This document shows, in pieces, positions 25,666 to 35,955 of a stretch of 64,000 bases of DNA. The position numbers and the translations under genes are program-made. Within the stretch, counting starts at the first letter, position 1. Each line of letters opens with the position of its first letter. The notes beneath the pieces are model-generated. The model had not been told where the DNA came from, ran no database searches, and saw only the letters and a list, made by a program, of their open reading frames with translations. Source of the DNA: Geothrix sp. 21YS21S-4 (GTDB lineage: Bacteria > Acidobacteriota > Holophagae > Holophagales > Holophagaceae); NCBI RefSeq assembly GCF_030845995.1, contig NZ_CP132719.1, positions 2,728,001 through 2,792,000 of the forward strand. The letters are read 5' to 3'.

Positions 25666-27003
25666 ATGGACCTCCTCCGCAGCCTGCCCGACACCACCCT
25701 CCTGACGGAATTGGACGCCCTGGAGCCCTTCCGGCACGACGAATCGCACCTGGTGGGCCACGTCCCGCTGGGCGTGGTCCGCCCCCGCAGCGCCGCGGCC
25801 CTGCGGGAGCTGGTGCGTCTCGCCAAGGCCGAGGGTTTCGGCCTGGTGCCCCGGGGCGCGGGCACGGGCAAGGCCGGGGGCTGCGTGCCCACGGCGCGCA
25901 CCGTGGTGGTGGATTTCTCCGCCTGGCCCGGCGACCTGAACGTCTCGTCCCAGGACCTCGCGCTCACCGCCCCAGCCAGCGCCCTCCTGCGCGACGTGAA
26001 GGCCGCCGCGATCGCCGAAGGCCTGTTCTACCCGCCGGATCCCAATTCCTGGGAGAGCTGCGCCCTGGGCGGGACCCTCGCCACCAACGCCGGCGGTCCC
26101 AACGCCTGCAAGTACGGCATGACGCGCCACTGGGTGCTGTCCGTGGACGCCCTGCTGGAGGACGGCGGGATCCACACCTTCGGGATCAGCAGCGTGAAGT
26201 CCAACGCCGGGCCGGCCCTGGGCCAGCTCCTGATCGGCAGCGAGGGCATCTTCGGGCTGATCGTCGGCGCCACGCTGCGGCTGACGCCCCTGCCGCGGGA
26301 ATACGCCACCCTCCTCCTGCCCGTGGCGCGGTGGGAGGACCTGCTGGACCTGCCCGGCCGCCTGTGCGGCGCCGGCTACCTGCCCAGCGCCTTCGAGTTC
26401 TTCGATCCCGCCGTCCTGGCCGAACTCCGGGCCCATGGCCCCGAGGAGGCCCGGCGCCTGCCGGGCGAGGCCCTGGCCATCCTGGAGTTCGACGAGCGCG
26501 GCTGCACCTCCGAGCCCTTTCTGGAGGGTCTGCTGGACCTGCTGGGACCCGTCGCGGACGGCCTGGAGATCGCCTCGGACGAGCGCCAGCGGAAGGGCAT
26601 CTGGGCGGTGCGCCGCATGACCAGCGCCTTCCTCAAGGAGCGCCATCCGAAGAAGGTGAGCGAGGACATCGTCGTGCCCCGCAGCCGCCTGCGCGAATTC
26701 TTCGCGGGTCTGGACCGCCTGGGCTTCCCCAGCGTCAGCTACGGCCACCTGGGCGACGGCAACCTGCACGTGAACCTGCTGGCCGCCGGGGAGACCGACC
26801 CCGCGCTGCTGGAGCGGCAGCTCATGGACCTCTTCCGCCTGGCCACGAGCCTGGGCGGAACCCTCAGCGGCGAACACGGCATCGGCCTCGCCAAGCGCGA
26901 CGCCTTCCTCGCCCTGAGCGATCCCGCGCACATCCAGACCCTGCGCGCCCTGAAGCGGGCGATGGATCCGGCGGGGATCTTCAACCCGGGCAAGGTGATC
27001 TAG
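25666..27003 (+). CDS. FAD-linked oxidase, GlcD / D-lactate dehydrogenase type
   Basis: A 445-residue flavoprotein of the VAO family that oxidises a 2-hydroxyacid. FAD-binding-4 domain about 20-210 with PRGAGTGKAGGCVP and the segment GGTLATNAGGPNACKYGMTR; FAD-oxidase C domain with SYGHLGDGNLHVN (metal/substrate His) and the ending LKRAMDPAGIFNPGK. There is no C-terminal Fe-S domain and no glcE/glcF nearby, so it is a stand-alone dehydrogenase. Candidate substrates are D-lactate, glycolate or D-2-hydroxyglutarate; the sequence does not decide. The frame is open upstream into pyrH; ATG at 25666 fits the family N-terminus. Confidence 0.87.
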   Translation: MDLLRSLPDTTLLTELDALEPFRHDESHLVGHVPLGVVRPRSAAALRELVRLAKAEGFGLVPRGAGTGKAGGCVPTARTVVVDFSAWPGDLNVSSQDLALTAPASALLRDVKAAAIAEGLFYPPDPNSWESCALGGTLATNAGGPNACKYGMTRHWVLSVDALLEDGGIHTFGISSVKSNAGPALGQLLIGSEGIFGLIVGATLRLTPLPREYATLLLPVARWEDLLDLPGRLCGAGYLPSAFEFFDPAVLAELRAHGPEEARRLPGEALAILEFDERGCTSEPFLEGLLDLLGPVADGLEIASDERQRKGIWAVRRMTSAFLKERHPKKVSEDIVVPRSRLREFFAGLDRLGFPSVSYGHLGDGNLHVNLLAAGETDPALLERQLMDLFRLATSLGGTLSGEHGIGLAKRDAFLALSDPAHIQTLRALKRAMDPAGIFNPGKVI

Positions 27004-27028
27004 ATTCCGAGGCGCGGCGCCCACGGCG

Positions 27029-28720
<1,692 letters not shown>

Positions 28721-29203
28721 ATTGATCCAGGTTGGCACAGGAAGGAGGTGGGAAGGTTTATTTAAATATCAATTTGATTAAATTTATGAAATGGCTCGAA
28801 TCGTGCTGCTACTTTGCTTGGCCGAGGAGTTCTACCGCACGGGGAACGCTGCCACTTGATTCGCCATCGGACGCGGCGAACGGAAAATTACGCAATCGAT
28901 GTTCACGTCCTCTGTATCAAAGATGACCGAATATCCAAAAAGCCAATCCCACAGGGATTGTAGTGCTTCTGTGAATCGAGGCCATTCATCGAAAGATGGG
29001 GTGGAATTTACATCTTTGGATTCTCCAAGGGAACCCCTTTTCTGGAGATTAATTGGTTATTTCACAGCCGGTGCTTTGATGCAGCAATCTCGAAAATGCC
29101 AATCACATCAAGCCCTATTCCTCGGTCGAGCCGCGGAGGAAGAACCCCCAATCCCCACCTCATCCTCAACCATCCTCATCGAGCCATCATTTGGGAGAAA
29201 TTC
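28721..29203. other. AT-rich intergenic region
   Basis: 483 bp without a convincing gene. The part 28755-28800 is very AT-rich (TTTATTTAAATATCAA) and suits a promoter for the minus-strand activator. Short open frames here have no ribosome site and odd composition. No riboswitch or clear sigma-54 promoter recognised. Confidence 0.5.
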
Positions 29204-29392
29204 ATGACCCCTTCACAAAACCCCGAATTGCCTCCTCCGGCACCGCAAAATCCGACGCCCAGCCCTCTCAATCCACCACCCAGTCCAACTCCGCCTGCGG
29301 GCGATCCGCCCCGCCCCTTGGAGACGATGTCCTCGCTCATCTCCGCCTCCCCTTCCGACCTCGAACCGAAGCCCGAAGGCCCCATGAAATGA
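29204..29392 (+). CDS. Short proline-rich protein (doubtful)
   Basis: A 62-residue open frame, very rich in Pro, Ser and Asn (PSPLNPPPSPTPPAGDPP), with GGGAGA 5 nt before the ATG. No signal peptide or domain. It directly precedes the BON gene. It could be a small low-complexity protein or a chance frame; nothing in it points to a function. Confidence 0.35.
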   Translation: MTPSQNPELPPPAPQNPTPSPLNPPPSPTPPAGDPPRPLETMSSLISASPSDLEPKPEGPMK

Positions 29393-29552
29393 GGGGAAGC
29401 CCTTCCCCAAAAAGACCCGCTGCATTTCGGCTCAGTCACGAAGCCGCGAAACCCTTCCGTGGGTGCCGCGGGCCGAATCCCTTTCAATGGCGCCTAACCC
29501 CCCAAAGCCTCTCTCTAACCCGCCCCGACCTGGGGCAGAAAGCCACCTTCCC

Positions 29553-30311
29553 ATGCGCCATTTCAAGCTGAATCCCCACGCCGCCCTCATGGCTTCCGTT
29601 TCGCTGATCCTCGCCGGAGGGAGCGCCCTCCACGCGTCCGATCTGGACGATCGAATCGAGCGTTCCGCCAGGTCCAGCTACAACTTCACCACCTACCTCA
29701 AGAACGACGCCATCAAGATCGCCTCCTCCGATGGCGTGGTCACCCTCAGCGGCACCGTCTCCCAGGAATCCCACAAGTACCTGGCGCAGGAAACCGTGGC
29801 AGGCCTTCCAGGGGTCAAGAGCGTGAACAACAGCCTGATGGTGAGCGGCGACCAGCCCCGGGAGCATTCGGACGGCTGGATCACCACGAAGGTGAAGACG
29901 ATCCTCGCGTTCCACAGGAACGTGAGCGCCACGGCCACCGAAGTGAACACCCAGAACGGCGTGGTCACGCTCACCGGCAAAGCCGACTCGGAATCCCAGA
30001 AGCAGTTGACCAGCGAATACGCCAAGGACGTGGACGGCGTGACGGAGGTCCGCAACAAGCTCGTCGTGGCAAAACCGGCGCACCGCAGCCTCGGCGAGAA
30101 AGTGGACGACACCTCCATCACCGCCCAGGTGAAAACCACCCTGCTGTTCCACAAGTCCACCCACATGCTCGCGACGAAAGTGGCGACCAAGGATGGCGTG
30201 GTGACCCTCCACGGGGAAGCCAGGAATGGAGCGGAACGGGACCTGGTGACCAAGCTCGCCGAGGACGTCCACGGCGTGAAGCACGTGAACAACCGGATGT
30301 CCGTGAAGTAG
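29553..30311 (+). CDS. Periplasmic protein with three BON domains
   Basis: 252 residues: signal peptide (ALMASVSLILAGGSALHA) and three successive BON domains (about 35-100, 110-178, 188-252), each with the motif DGVVTLSG or GVVTLTG and a closing GVKSVNN-like strand. OsmY-like BON proteins bind envelope lipids and rise under osmotic stress. ATG at 29553 begins the signal; an earlier in-frame ATG at 29463 would add a proline-rich tail with no signal. First clear gene of the plus-strand envelope set. Confidence 0.85.
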   Translation: MRHFKLNPHAALMASVSLILAGGSALHASDLDDRIERSARSSYNFTTYLKNDAIKIASSDGVVTLSGTVSQESHKYLAQETVAGLPGVKSVNNSLMVSGDQPREHSDGWITTKVKTILAFHRNVSATATEVNTQNGVVTLTGKADSESQKQLTSEYAKDVDGVTEVRNKLVVAKPAHRSLGEKVDDTSITAQVKTTLLFHKSTHMLATKVATKDGVVTLHGEARNGAERDLVTKLAEDVHGVKHVNNRMSVK

Positions 30312-30377
30312 TCCGCTACCCGAGGATCGGCTTCCCCCACGGAGAAGTCGGTCCTCCATCTTCCAGAGGAGGTCGCC

Positions 30378-30524
30378 ATGTGGACCATCGCCGTCATTTT
30401 GATCGTCCTCTGGGTACTGGGACTGCTGAGCGCCTATACCCTCGGCGGCTTCATCCACGTCCTGCTGGCCTTCGCCATCCTCGTCATCCTTTTCCAGGTC
30501 ATTCAGGGACGGAAAACCATCTAG
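30378..30524 (+). CDS. Lmo0937-family tiny membrane protein
   Basis: 48 residues with two hydrophobic helices: MWTIAVILIVLWVLGLLSAY and FIHVLLAFAILVILFQV, joined by TLGG, ending QGRKTI. This is the lmo0937 / DUF5670 pattern. AGGAGG lies 6 nt before the ATG, which makes expression very likely despite its size. Function unknown; relatives sit in stress and envelope gene sets, as here. Confidence 0.85.
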   Translation: MWTIAVILIVLWVLGLLSAYTLGGFIHVLLAFAILVILFQVIQGRKTI

Positions 30525-30573
30525 GAACGGCCGCGAGTCGCTGAGCCTGAACCATCCCTTTTCGGAGTCGGAC

Positions 30574-31068
30574 ATGAACAAGCACCACGAACTCCTGGAC
30601 CCTCCCATGGTCGACGGAAACCACAGCGAAGAGCTGGTGGCGCTGCTGAACCAATCCCTGGCGGACACGCTGGATCTGGCCTACCAGACCAAGCAGGCCC
30701 ACTGGAATGTGAAAGGGCCGAATTTCTACGGGCTCCACCTGCTGTTCGACCAGCTCTACATCCAGCTGGCCACCTTCGTGGACGACTTCGCCGAGCGGGC
30801 CGTCACGCTGGGAGGCCAGGCCTTCGGCACCATCCGCGCCGCCGGGGCCGCTTCCCGCCTCGATGAATATCCCCTGGACGCCCGGAAGGGCGCGGTCCAT
30901 GTGAAGGCCCTGGTGGATCGCTACGCGGATTACACGACCCGCGTCCGCGCCGCCATCGAAAAGGCCGAGAAACTGGGCGATCCGGATACGGCGGACCTCT
31001 ACACCGCCGTGAGCCGCGCCATGGACAAGGCGCTGTGGATGTTGACCTCCCATCAGGAGGGAGATTGA
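30574..31068 (+). CDS. dps: Dps-type ferritin-like DNA-protection protein
   Basis: 164 residues, four-helix Dps fold, dodecameric in the family; oxidises Fe(II) with peroxide and stores iron, sometimes coating DNA. Ferroxidase signature: AHWNVKGPNFYGLHLLFDQL and VDDFAERAVTLGG, giving the inter-subunit His, Asp and Glu ligands. Located between small membrane-protein genes of the envelope-stress set; relevant for a metal-reducing cell that meets high Fe(II). Confidence 0.93.
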   Translation: MNKHHELLDPPMVDGNHSEELVALLNQSLADTLDLAYQTKQAHWNVKGPNFYGLHLLFDQLYIQLATFVDDFAERAVTLGGQAFGTIRAAGAASRLDEYPLDARKGAVHVKALVDRYADYTTRVRAAIEKAEKLGDPDTADLYTAVSRAMDKALWMLTSHQEGD

Positions 31069-31089
31069 TCCCCCCTTCCGGAGCCCCCG

Positions 31090-31479
31090 ATGCCGCTCGC
31101 CCTTGAGATCACCCTCATCCTCGTGCTGCTGGCCGTGGCCGCCGTCCTCATCCCGCTGCTCCTCCAGTTCCACAAGACGGCGCGCGGGATCGACGCCTTC
31201 CTCGTCACGCTGCAGAAGGAACTGGCGCACGTCGCCGAGGACATCCACGCCTCGCGCGTCCGTATGGATCACCTGGCAGGCTCCATTCAAACCTCCCTCA
31301 CCGAACTCGCCTCTTTCTCCAAATCCATGGGAGAGGCGGGATCCCTGGTGAGGGAACTCCAGTTCCAATTCCGAGACGGCCTCGAATCGGCCTCGCGCCG
31401 CTTCGGCGGGGCCATCGGAGGAGTCGGCGCCCTGCTGGCTCTCTTCAAGAGCAAGCACTCCCCTCCCGAACCTCGCTAG
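31090..31479 (+). CDS. DUF948-like membrane-anchored protein
   Basis: 129 residues: one N-terminal transmembrane helix (LEITLILVLLAVAAVLIPLL) then a long amphipathic helix with heptad pattern (about 30-110), and a short Pro tail. DUF948 proteins often pair with YtxH proteins, as here (the next gene). Function unknown; probably a membrane-linked coiled coil in envelope stress. Confidence 0.7.
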   Translation: MPLALEITLILVLLAVAAVLIPLLLQFHKTARGIDAFLVTLQKELAHVAEDIHASRVRMDHLAGSIQTSLTELASFSKSMGEAGSLVRELQFQFRDGLESASRRFGGAIGGVGALLALFKSKHSPPEPR

Positions 31480-31489
31480 GAGCATGATC

Positions 31490-31765
31490 ATGCCCGAATC
31501 AAAACCCTACTCGATAAGCCCCGCCATCCTGGCGTTCTTTGCCGGAGCCGCGGTGGGCGCGGTGGTGGTGGCCCTCACCACGCCCCGAACCGGTCCCGAA
31601 TTCCGCGGGGATCTGAAAGATCTCACCCGGCGCGCAAAGCGCAAGGCCGCCCAACTGGCTGACCACGCCAGCGAAGCCTGGAACGAGGTGGCGGGCCGCA
31701 CGGCCCAGGCCGGCAGCGACCTGAAGCAGGGCGCGGCGGACGCGGCCAAGGATCTGAAGGGCTGA
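31490..31765 (+). CDS. YtxH-domain protein
   Basis: 91 residues: an N-terminal helix rich in Gly/Ala (ILAFFAGAAVGAVVVALTTP) with the YtxH pattern G-x-x-x-G then APK/TPR-type turn, followed by a charged helix (RAKRKAAQLADHASEAWNEV). The second ATG at 31490 has AGGAG at 7 nt; the first at 31484 is too close. Stress-linked family of unknown mechanism. Confidence 0.8.
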   Translation: MPESKPYSISPAILAFFAGAAVGAVVVALTTPRTGPEFRGDLKDLTRRAKRKAAQLADHASEAWNEVAGRTAQAGSDLKQGAADAAKDLKG

Positions 31766-31866
31766 CCTCTTCGGCGCCTTCCTCTTTCCGAACAGCACGT
31801 TCTACCCACCGACACCGGGATCCGGGGCGTCGATGGTTCCTCCATCCACCCCTTGAAAGGTCCCCC

Positions 31867-33327
31867 ATGAACATCTGGAAAACCCTCCCCCTCGCCACGG
31901 CCCTTCTCGCGGCCCAGGCGCAATCCCCTTCTGCGATCCCCATGCCGACCCAGGATCCGGCTCACATGGCTCAGGCTCAACCCACGACGGTCCCCCTCTA
32001 TCGCGTGGTCGTCGTCCAGGGCTCCGCGAAGGCCATCAACTACCGGAATCTGAAGAGCTCCACGGAGATCGATCTGCTGGGCACCGTGCTCGTGTCGAAC
32101 GCCTCCGGTGAGGCGAAGGTGAAGAGCAAGGACGGGGGCATCCAGATCACGGCCAAGGTCAAGAACCTTCCCCCCGCCTCCAGCTTCGGCGGAGAGTTCC
32201 TCACCTATGTGATGTGGGGCATTTCCCCCGAAGGCCGCGCCACCAACCTGGGCGAAGTCCTCCTCAAGCACGGCAAGGGCAAGGTCCAGGTCACGGAGAA
32301 GCTGCAGTCCTTCGGCCTCATCGTGACGGCCGAACCCTATTTCGCCGTCAGCCAGCCCAGCGACGTGGTGGTGATGGAAAACGCGATCCGGAAGGATTCC
32401 CGCGAACAGTTCGAGTTCATCGACGCCAAGTACGAGCTTCTGAAGCGGGGCCAATACACCCTGAACCTCGAGCCCTTTCCCCCCATGGTGATGGATGAGA
32501 AGACGCCGTTCGGGGTCTACCAGGCCCGCAATGCGGTGCGCATCGCGCAGGCGGCGGGCGCGGCCCTCTACGCCTCGGACGCCTTCGGAAAGGCCCAGGG
32601 CTACCTGGTTCAGGCGGAGTCCATGGACGGAAGCCGCGACACGAGGGCGATGGCCGCGCGGGAAGCCGTCCAGCGCGCCGAGGACGCCCGGCTGATCGCG
32701 GTCCAGAAGCAGGATGCCGCGCGTGTGGCCATGGAGAAGAAGCTGAACCAGGACAAGCTCGACGAAGCGAACCGGACCGCCGCCGCGGCCGCCGCCGCCG
32801 GAGATGCCGCCCGCCAGCAGGCGCAGCGGTCCCAGGCCGAGAACGCCGGGCTGAAGGCGGAGAACGAGGGCCTCCAGTCCCGGAACGAGGATCTCCGGAC
32901 CCGGCTGATGGCCGAGCTCAACGCCGTGCTTCAGACCCGCGCCACCGCCCGCGGCCTCATCGTGAGCATGTCCGGCGTCCTGTTCCAGAACGGCAAGGCG
33001 ACCCTCCTGCCGGAAGCCCGCGAGAAGCTCGCGAAGATCGCCGGCATCCTCTCCACCCACAAGGGCCTGAAGATCGAGGCCGAGGGCTTCACCGACAGCA
33101 ACGGCAGCGATGCGCTCAATCAGGCGCTGTCGGAAAAGCGCGCGCAGAATGCCCGGGACTACCTGGTGGAACAGGGCGTCCGAGCCGACGCCATCTCTTC
33201 CAAGGGATTCGGCAAGGGCAATCCCATCGCCACCAATGACACGGCCGCCGGCCGGCAGGAGAACCGGCGGGTGGAACTGGTCCTTTCCGGGGAAGGCCTC
33301 ACGGCTTCCAAGGCCGTCGGGCTCTAG
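31867..33327 (+). CDS. OmpA-family peptidoglycan-binding protein with coiled-coil
   Basis: 486 residues. Signal peptide 1-19; an N-terminal beta-rich region of unknown fold (40-200); a DUF4398-like helical region (FGVYQARNAVRIAQAAGA to 280); an Ala/Gln/Glu-rich coiled coil (280-350); and a C-terminal OmpA domain (360-475) with GVLFQNGKATLL, EGFTDSNGSDALNQALSEKRAQ and NRRVELVL. The OmpA part binds peptidoglycan meso-DAP. Likely an outer-membrane/periplasm tether in the stress set. Confidence 0.87.
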   Translation: MNIWKTLPLATALLAAQAQSPSAIPMPTQDPAHMAQAQPTTVPLYRVVVVQGSAKAINYRNLKSSTEIDLLGTVLVSNASGEAKVKSKDGGIQITAKVKNLPPASSFGGEFLTYVMWGISPEGRATNLGEVLLKHGKGKVQVTEKLQSFGLIVTAEPYFAVSQPSDVVVMENAIRKDSREQFEFIDAKYELLKRGQYTLNLEPFPPMVMDEKTPFGVYQARNAVRIAQAAGAALYASDAFGKAQGYLVQAESMDGSRDTRAMAAREAVQRAEDARLIAVQKQDAARVAMEKKLNQDKLDEANRTAAAAAAAGDAARQQAQRSQAENAGLKAENEGLQSRNEDLRTRLMAELNAVLQTRATARGLIVSMSGVLFQNGKATLLPEAREKLAKIAGILSTHKGLKIEAEGFTDSNGSDALNQALSEKRAQNARDYLVEQGVRADAISSKGFGKGNPIATNDTAAGRQENRRVELVLSGEGLTASKAVGL

Positions 33328-33343
33328 CAACGGCACGGTTCAC

Positions 33344-33377
33344 GGGGGGCGTGGAATCCGACGATTTCACGCCCCCC
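33344..33377 (+). terminator. Hairpin after the OmpA gene
   Basis: GGGGGGCGTG/CACGCCCCCC, a perfect 10-bp stem with a 14-nt loop, 16 bp after the stop. No T run, so termination is uncertain. Confidence 0.45.
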
Positions 33378-33418
33378 GCTCCGCGTCCGGTCATCGGGCC
33401 CACGCTAGGAGGGAACCC

Positions 33419-33634
33419 ATGCTGAGCTGGAACGGCGGCGCCTTCGAAACCGCGCTGCTGGTCGGCGGCCTGAGCGCCTCGGCCGTCGCTCTCTTCCGGA
33501 CCCACAGCCTCGCGCAAAGGCCCCGTGAAGCCCGGCCTGCTTCCCTTCCCTCCTTCCTCCTTCCCGGTTGCACAGGGGATGAGATCGCCCGCGCTTCGGA
33601 GGGCCAGCTTGGCGCCCGCGGGAAGGCCCCGTGA
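33419..33634 (+). CDS. Small hypothetical protein
   Basis: 71 residues with AGGAGGG 5 nt before the ATG, the best ribosome site in this stretch. A weak hydrophobic segment (FETALLVGGLSASAVALF) is followed by an Arg/Pro/Gly-rich tail of composition like a chance frame. No family recognised. Possibly a small membrane protein; possibly a decayed gene. Confidence 0.4.
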   Translation: MLSWNGGAFETALLVGGLSASAVALFRTHSLAQRPREARPASLPSFLLPGCTGDEIARASEGQLGARGKAP

Positions 33635-33692
33635 AAGAAGCAGCGGCTCCTCAAGCGCCCTCGCATTCCCCCCCTTTCCGCCTGGAGGCCCC

Positions 33693-34244
33693 GTGCAGAA
33701 ATCCGAAGAAGTGGCAGCGAAGTTCCTCGGCAGGTCCTATCAGGAACTGGATGACCGCGCGAAGAAGGTGGCGCGTCACGTGGCGGACCGCAGCCCCATC
33801 GCGAGAAATGTGGACGAGGAATGCGATGCGGCCACCACCCTGGGCCAGCGGGCGGCGGATGCCGTGGCGACCTTCGGCGGATCCTGGACCTTCGTCGGGT
33901 TCTTTGCGGGGTCGATGGTGCTGTGGGTGGGGATCAACGCCTTCCTCCTGTCGAAGGCCGGCAGAACCTTCGATCCCTATCCCTACATCCTGCTCAACCT
34001 CTTCCTCTCCATGCTGGCGGCGGTCCAGGCCCCGATCATCCTGATGTCGCAGAACCGGCACTCCGAGCGCGACCGGGTGAGAGCCGAGCACGACTACGAA
34101 GTCAATCTGAAGGCGGAAGTGGACATCATGCTGCTTCACAAGAAGCTCGATCTGCTGCGCGAAAAGCAGTGGGAGGAGTTGATCGAACTCCAGCGGGAAC
34201 AGCTGAAACAATTGGCGGGCCTAGTCGGCACGCGGCCTGAATGA
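33693..34244 (+). CDS. DUF1003 membrane protein
   Basis: 183 residues from a GTG start with GGAGG 4 nt upstream (the open frame extends to 33525 but lacks such a site). Helical N-terminus, then the DUF1003 core: FGGSWTFVGFFAGSMVLWVG and FDPYPYILLNLFLSMLAAVQ (two transmembrane helices), then APIILMSQNRHSERDRVRAE, and a charged coiled-coil tail (KKLDLLREKQWEELIELQRE). Function unknown; relatives are linked to cyclic-nucleotide or ion-related stress. Confidence 0.85.
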   Translation: MQKSEEVAAKFLGRSYQELDDRAKKVARHVADRSPIARNVDEECDAATTLGQRAADAVATFGGSWTFVGFFAGSMVLWVGINAFLLSKAGRTFDPYPYILLNLFLSMLAAVQAPIILMSQNRHSERDRVRAEHDYEVNLKAEVDIMLLHKKLDLLREKQWEELIELQREQLKQLAGLVGTRPE

Positions 34245-34348
34245 GGAGGCGCGCTTCCCCGAACCGCCCCTTTGGACCGCGTATCGCTTCCCACCGCCCC
34301 ATGGGAAACTCGGCCCCGAAGCGTGTCACAGGGAAGGGGGGCCGAGAG

Positions 34349-35755
34349 GTGGATTCATGCCGTTCCCGGGAAGCGCCCCTTTCGGATCGGAGCCGGTTCC
34401 CCCTCCGGTGGATCCTCGCCCTCTCCCTTTGCCTCCTGGGTTCCGCCTGCGCGCGGCTGCCCAACCTGAACTACCTGAAGACGCCCCTCGCGCCCTCCCC
34501 CGCAGGCTCAGGCCCGACGCCCTCTCCCGGAAAGGAAGCCCCCTCCGCCCTGGCCCGGCGCCTCCGCCCCTCCCGCGTCGACGCCAAGGTCCTGGCGAGC
34601 CTGGAAGAGGCGGCCACGGGCCGACCCCTCATCGAGGGCAACAAGGTCACGCTCCTCTTCGACGGCCCCAGCACCTTGGCGGCCATGAGCGCGGCGGTGT
34701 CCGCGGCCCGGGAGACGATCAACCTGGAGACCTACCTGTTCGACCAGGACGAAGTGGGGATGAAGTTCGCGGACCTGCTGATCGCCAAGCAACGGCAGGG
34801 CGTGCACGTCAACATCATCTACGACTGCGTGGGCACGCTGGGGACGCCCCAGGCCTTCTTCGACCGCATGCAGGAGGCGGGCATCCAGCTGCTTCCCTTC
34901 CATCCCGTGAGCCCCCTGCGCCGGCTCGGCCGATGGCGGCTCAACAACCGGGATCACCGCAAGATCCTGGTGGTGGACGGCAAGGTGGCGTTCACGGGCG
35001 GCGTGAACATCGCCGCGACCTATTCCCGCAGCTCCCTGTTCCGGTCGCGCTCGAAGAACGCCCGCGCGCCCGGCTGGCGGGACACGCACATCCAAATCGA
35101 GGGCCCGGCGGTGGCGGCCCTCCAGTGGATGTTCCTGGACAACTGGGCCAGCCAGCGGGAAGGCGAGTTGCCCGACGCGGACTACTTCCCTTCCCTGCCC
35201 GCGGTAGGCGACAAGGCCGTGCGGGTGCTGGGCAGCCAGCCCCGCAGCAACCCCGAGATCTTCAAGGCCTACTTCCTGGCGATCCAGAGCGCGAAGGCCT
35301 CCATCCACCTCACCTCCGCCTACTTCGTGCCGGACGCCCAGATCATGCGCGCCCTGCTCGACGCCGCCGCGCGCGGGGTGGACGTCAAGGTGATCCTGCC
35401 CAGCGTCTCCGACAATTGGCTCACCCCGCGGGGAACGCACTCGTTCTACGACCAGATGCTCCGGGGCGGGATCCGGATCTTCGAGCTGAAGAAGGCGGTG
35501 CTGCACGCCAAGACCGCCGTGATCGACGGGACCTGGTCCACGGTGGGCTCCACCAACCTCGACATGCGGAGCTTCCTTCACAACAAGGAAGTCAACGTGG
35601 TGGTGATGGGGAACGGCTTCGGCCGGGAGATGGAGACCGCCTTCCTCGACGACCTCCAGGATTCCAACGAAGTCACGCTGGAGGCCTGGGAGCGGCGGCC
35701 GTGGGGGCCGCGCGTCGGCGAGTGGTTCGCGCGCCTCCTCGCCTATTGGCTGTGA
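34349..35755 (+). CDS. Phospholipase D / cardiolipin synthase-like lipoprotein
   Basis: 468 residues. Lipoprotein signal (LALSLCLLGSAC) then a PLD superfamily enzyme with two HKD motifs: HRKILVVDGKVAFTGGVN and HAKTAVIDGTWSTVGSTNLD. Such enzymes join or hydrolyse phosphatidyl groups; the length and layout fit cardiolipin synthase, but an exported lipid-anchored form is unusual, since known ones are inner-membrane. GTG at 34349 with a G-rich site upstream is chosen; an ATG at 34241 would give an atypically long N-region. Last gene of the envelope set. Confidence 0.85.
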   Translation: MDSCRSREAPLSDRSRFPLRWILALSLCLLGSACARLPNLNYLKTPLAPSPAGSGPTPSPGKEAPSALARRLRPSRVDAKVLASLEEAATGRPLIEGNKVTLLFDGPSTLAAMSAAVSAARETINLETYLFDQDEVGMKFADLLIAKQRQGVHVNIIYDCVGTLGTPQAFFDRMQEAGIQLLPFHPVSPLRRLGRWRLNNRDHRKILVVDGKVAFTGGVNIAATYSRSSLFRSRSKNARAPGWRDTHIQIEGPAVAALQWMFLDNWASQREGELPDADYFPSLPAVGDKAVRVLGSQPRSNPEIFKAYFLAIQSAKASIHLTSAYFVPDAQIMRALLDAAARGVDVKVILPSVSDNWLTPRGTHSFYDQMLRGGIRIFELKKAVLHAKTAVIDGTWSTVGSTNLDMRSFLHNKEVNVVVMGNGFGREMETAFLDDLQDSNEVTLEAWERRPWGPRVGEWFARLLAYWL

Positions 35756-35955
35756 CGCGGCGACTCCGCCCCACAGAGAATGCGCCCTTCCAAGTTGAAG
35801 GGACCTCTGCGTCATATTGATCGGCCGTCGCGCCGCGGGCGGTGGGCGCAAACGCGCAATCCACATTCTTTCAATCAATTGAAAACATGGTACGGAATCC
35901 GCTCATGATCTCCGGGGCTTTCGGCGTTGCTGCCCCGCATCGATTGGAGAGAGAC

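Noticed and set aside
28725-28740. TTGGCAC before the sigma-54 activator as a -24 promoter box
   Set aside because: The -12 TTGC element is missing at the right distance.
28732-29207. Two small open frames (28732-28926, 28899-29207) between the activator and BON genes
   Set aside because: No ribosome site, no family, odd composition.
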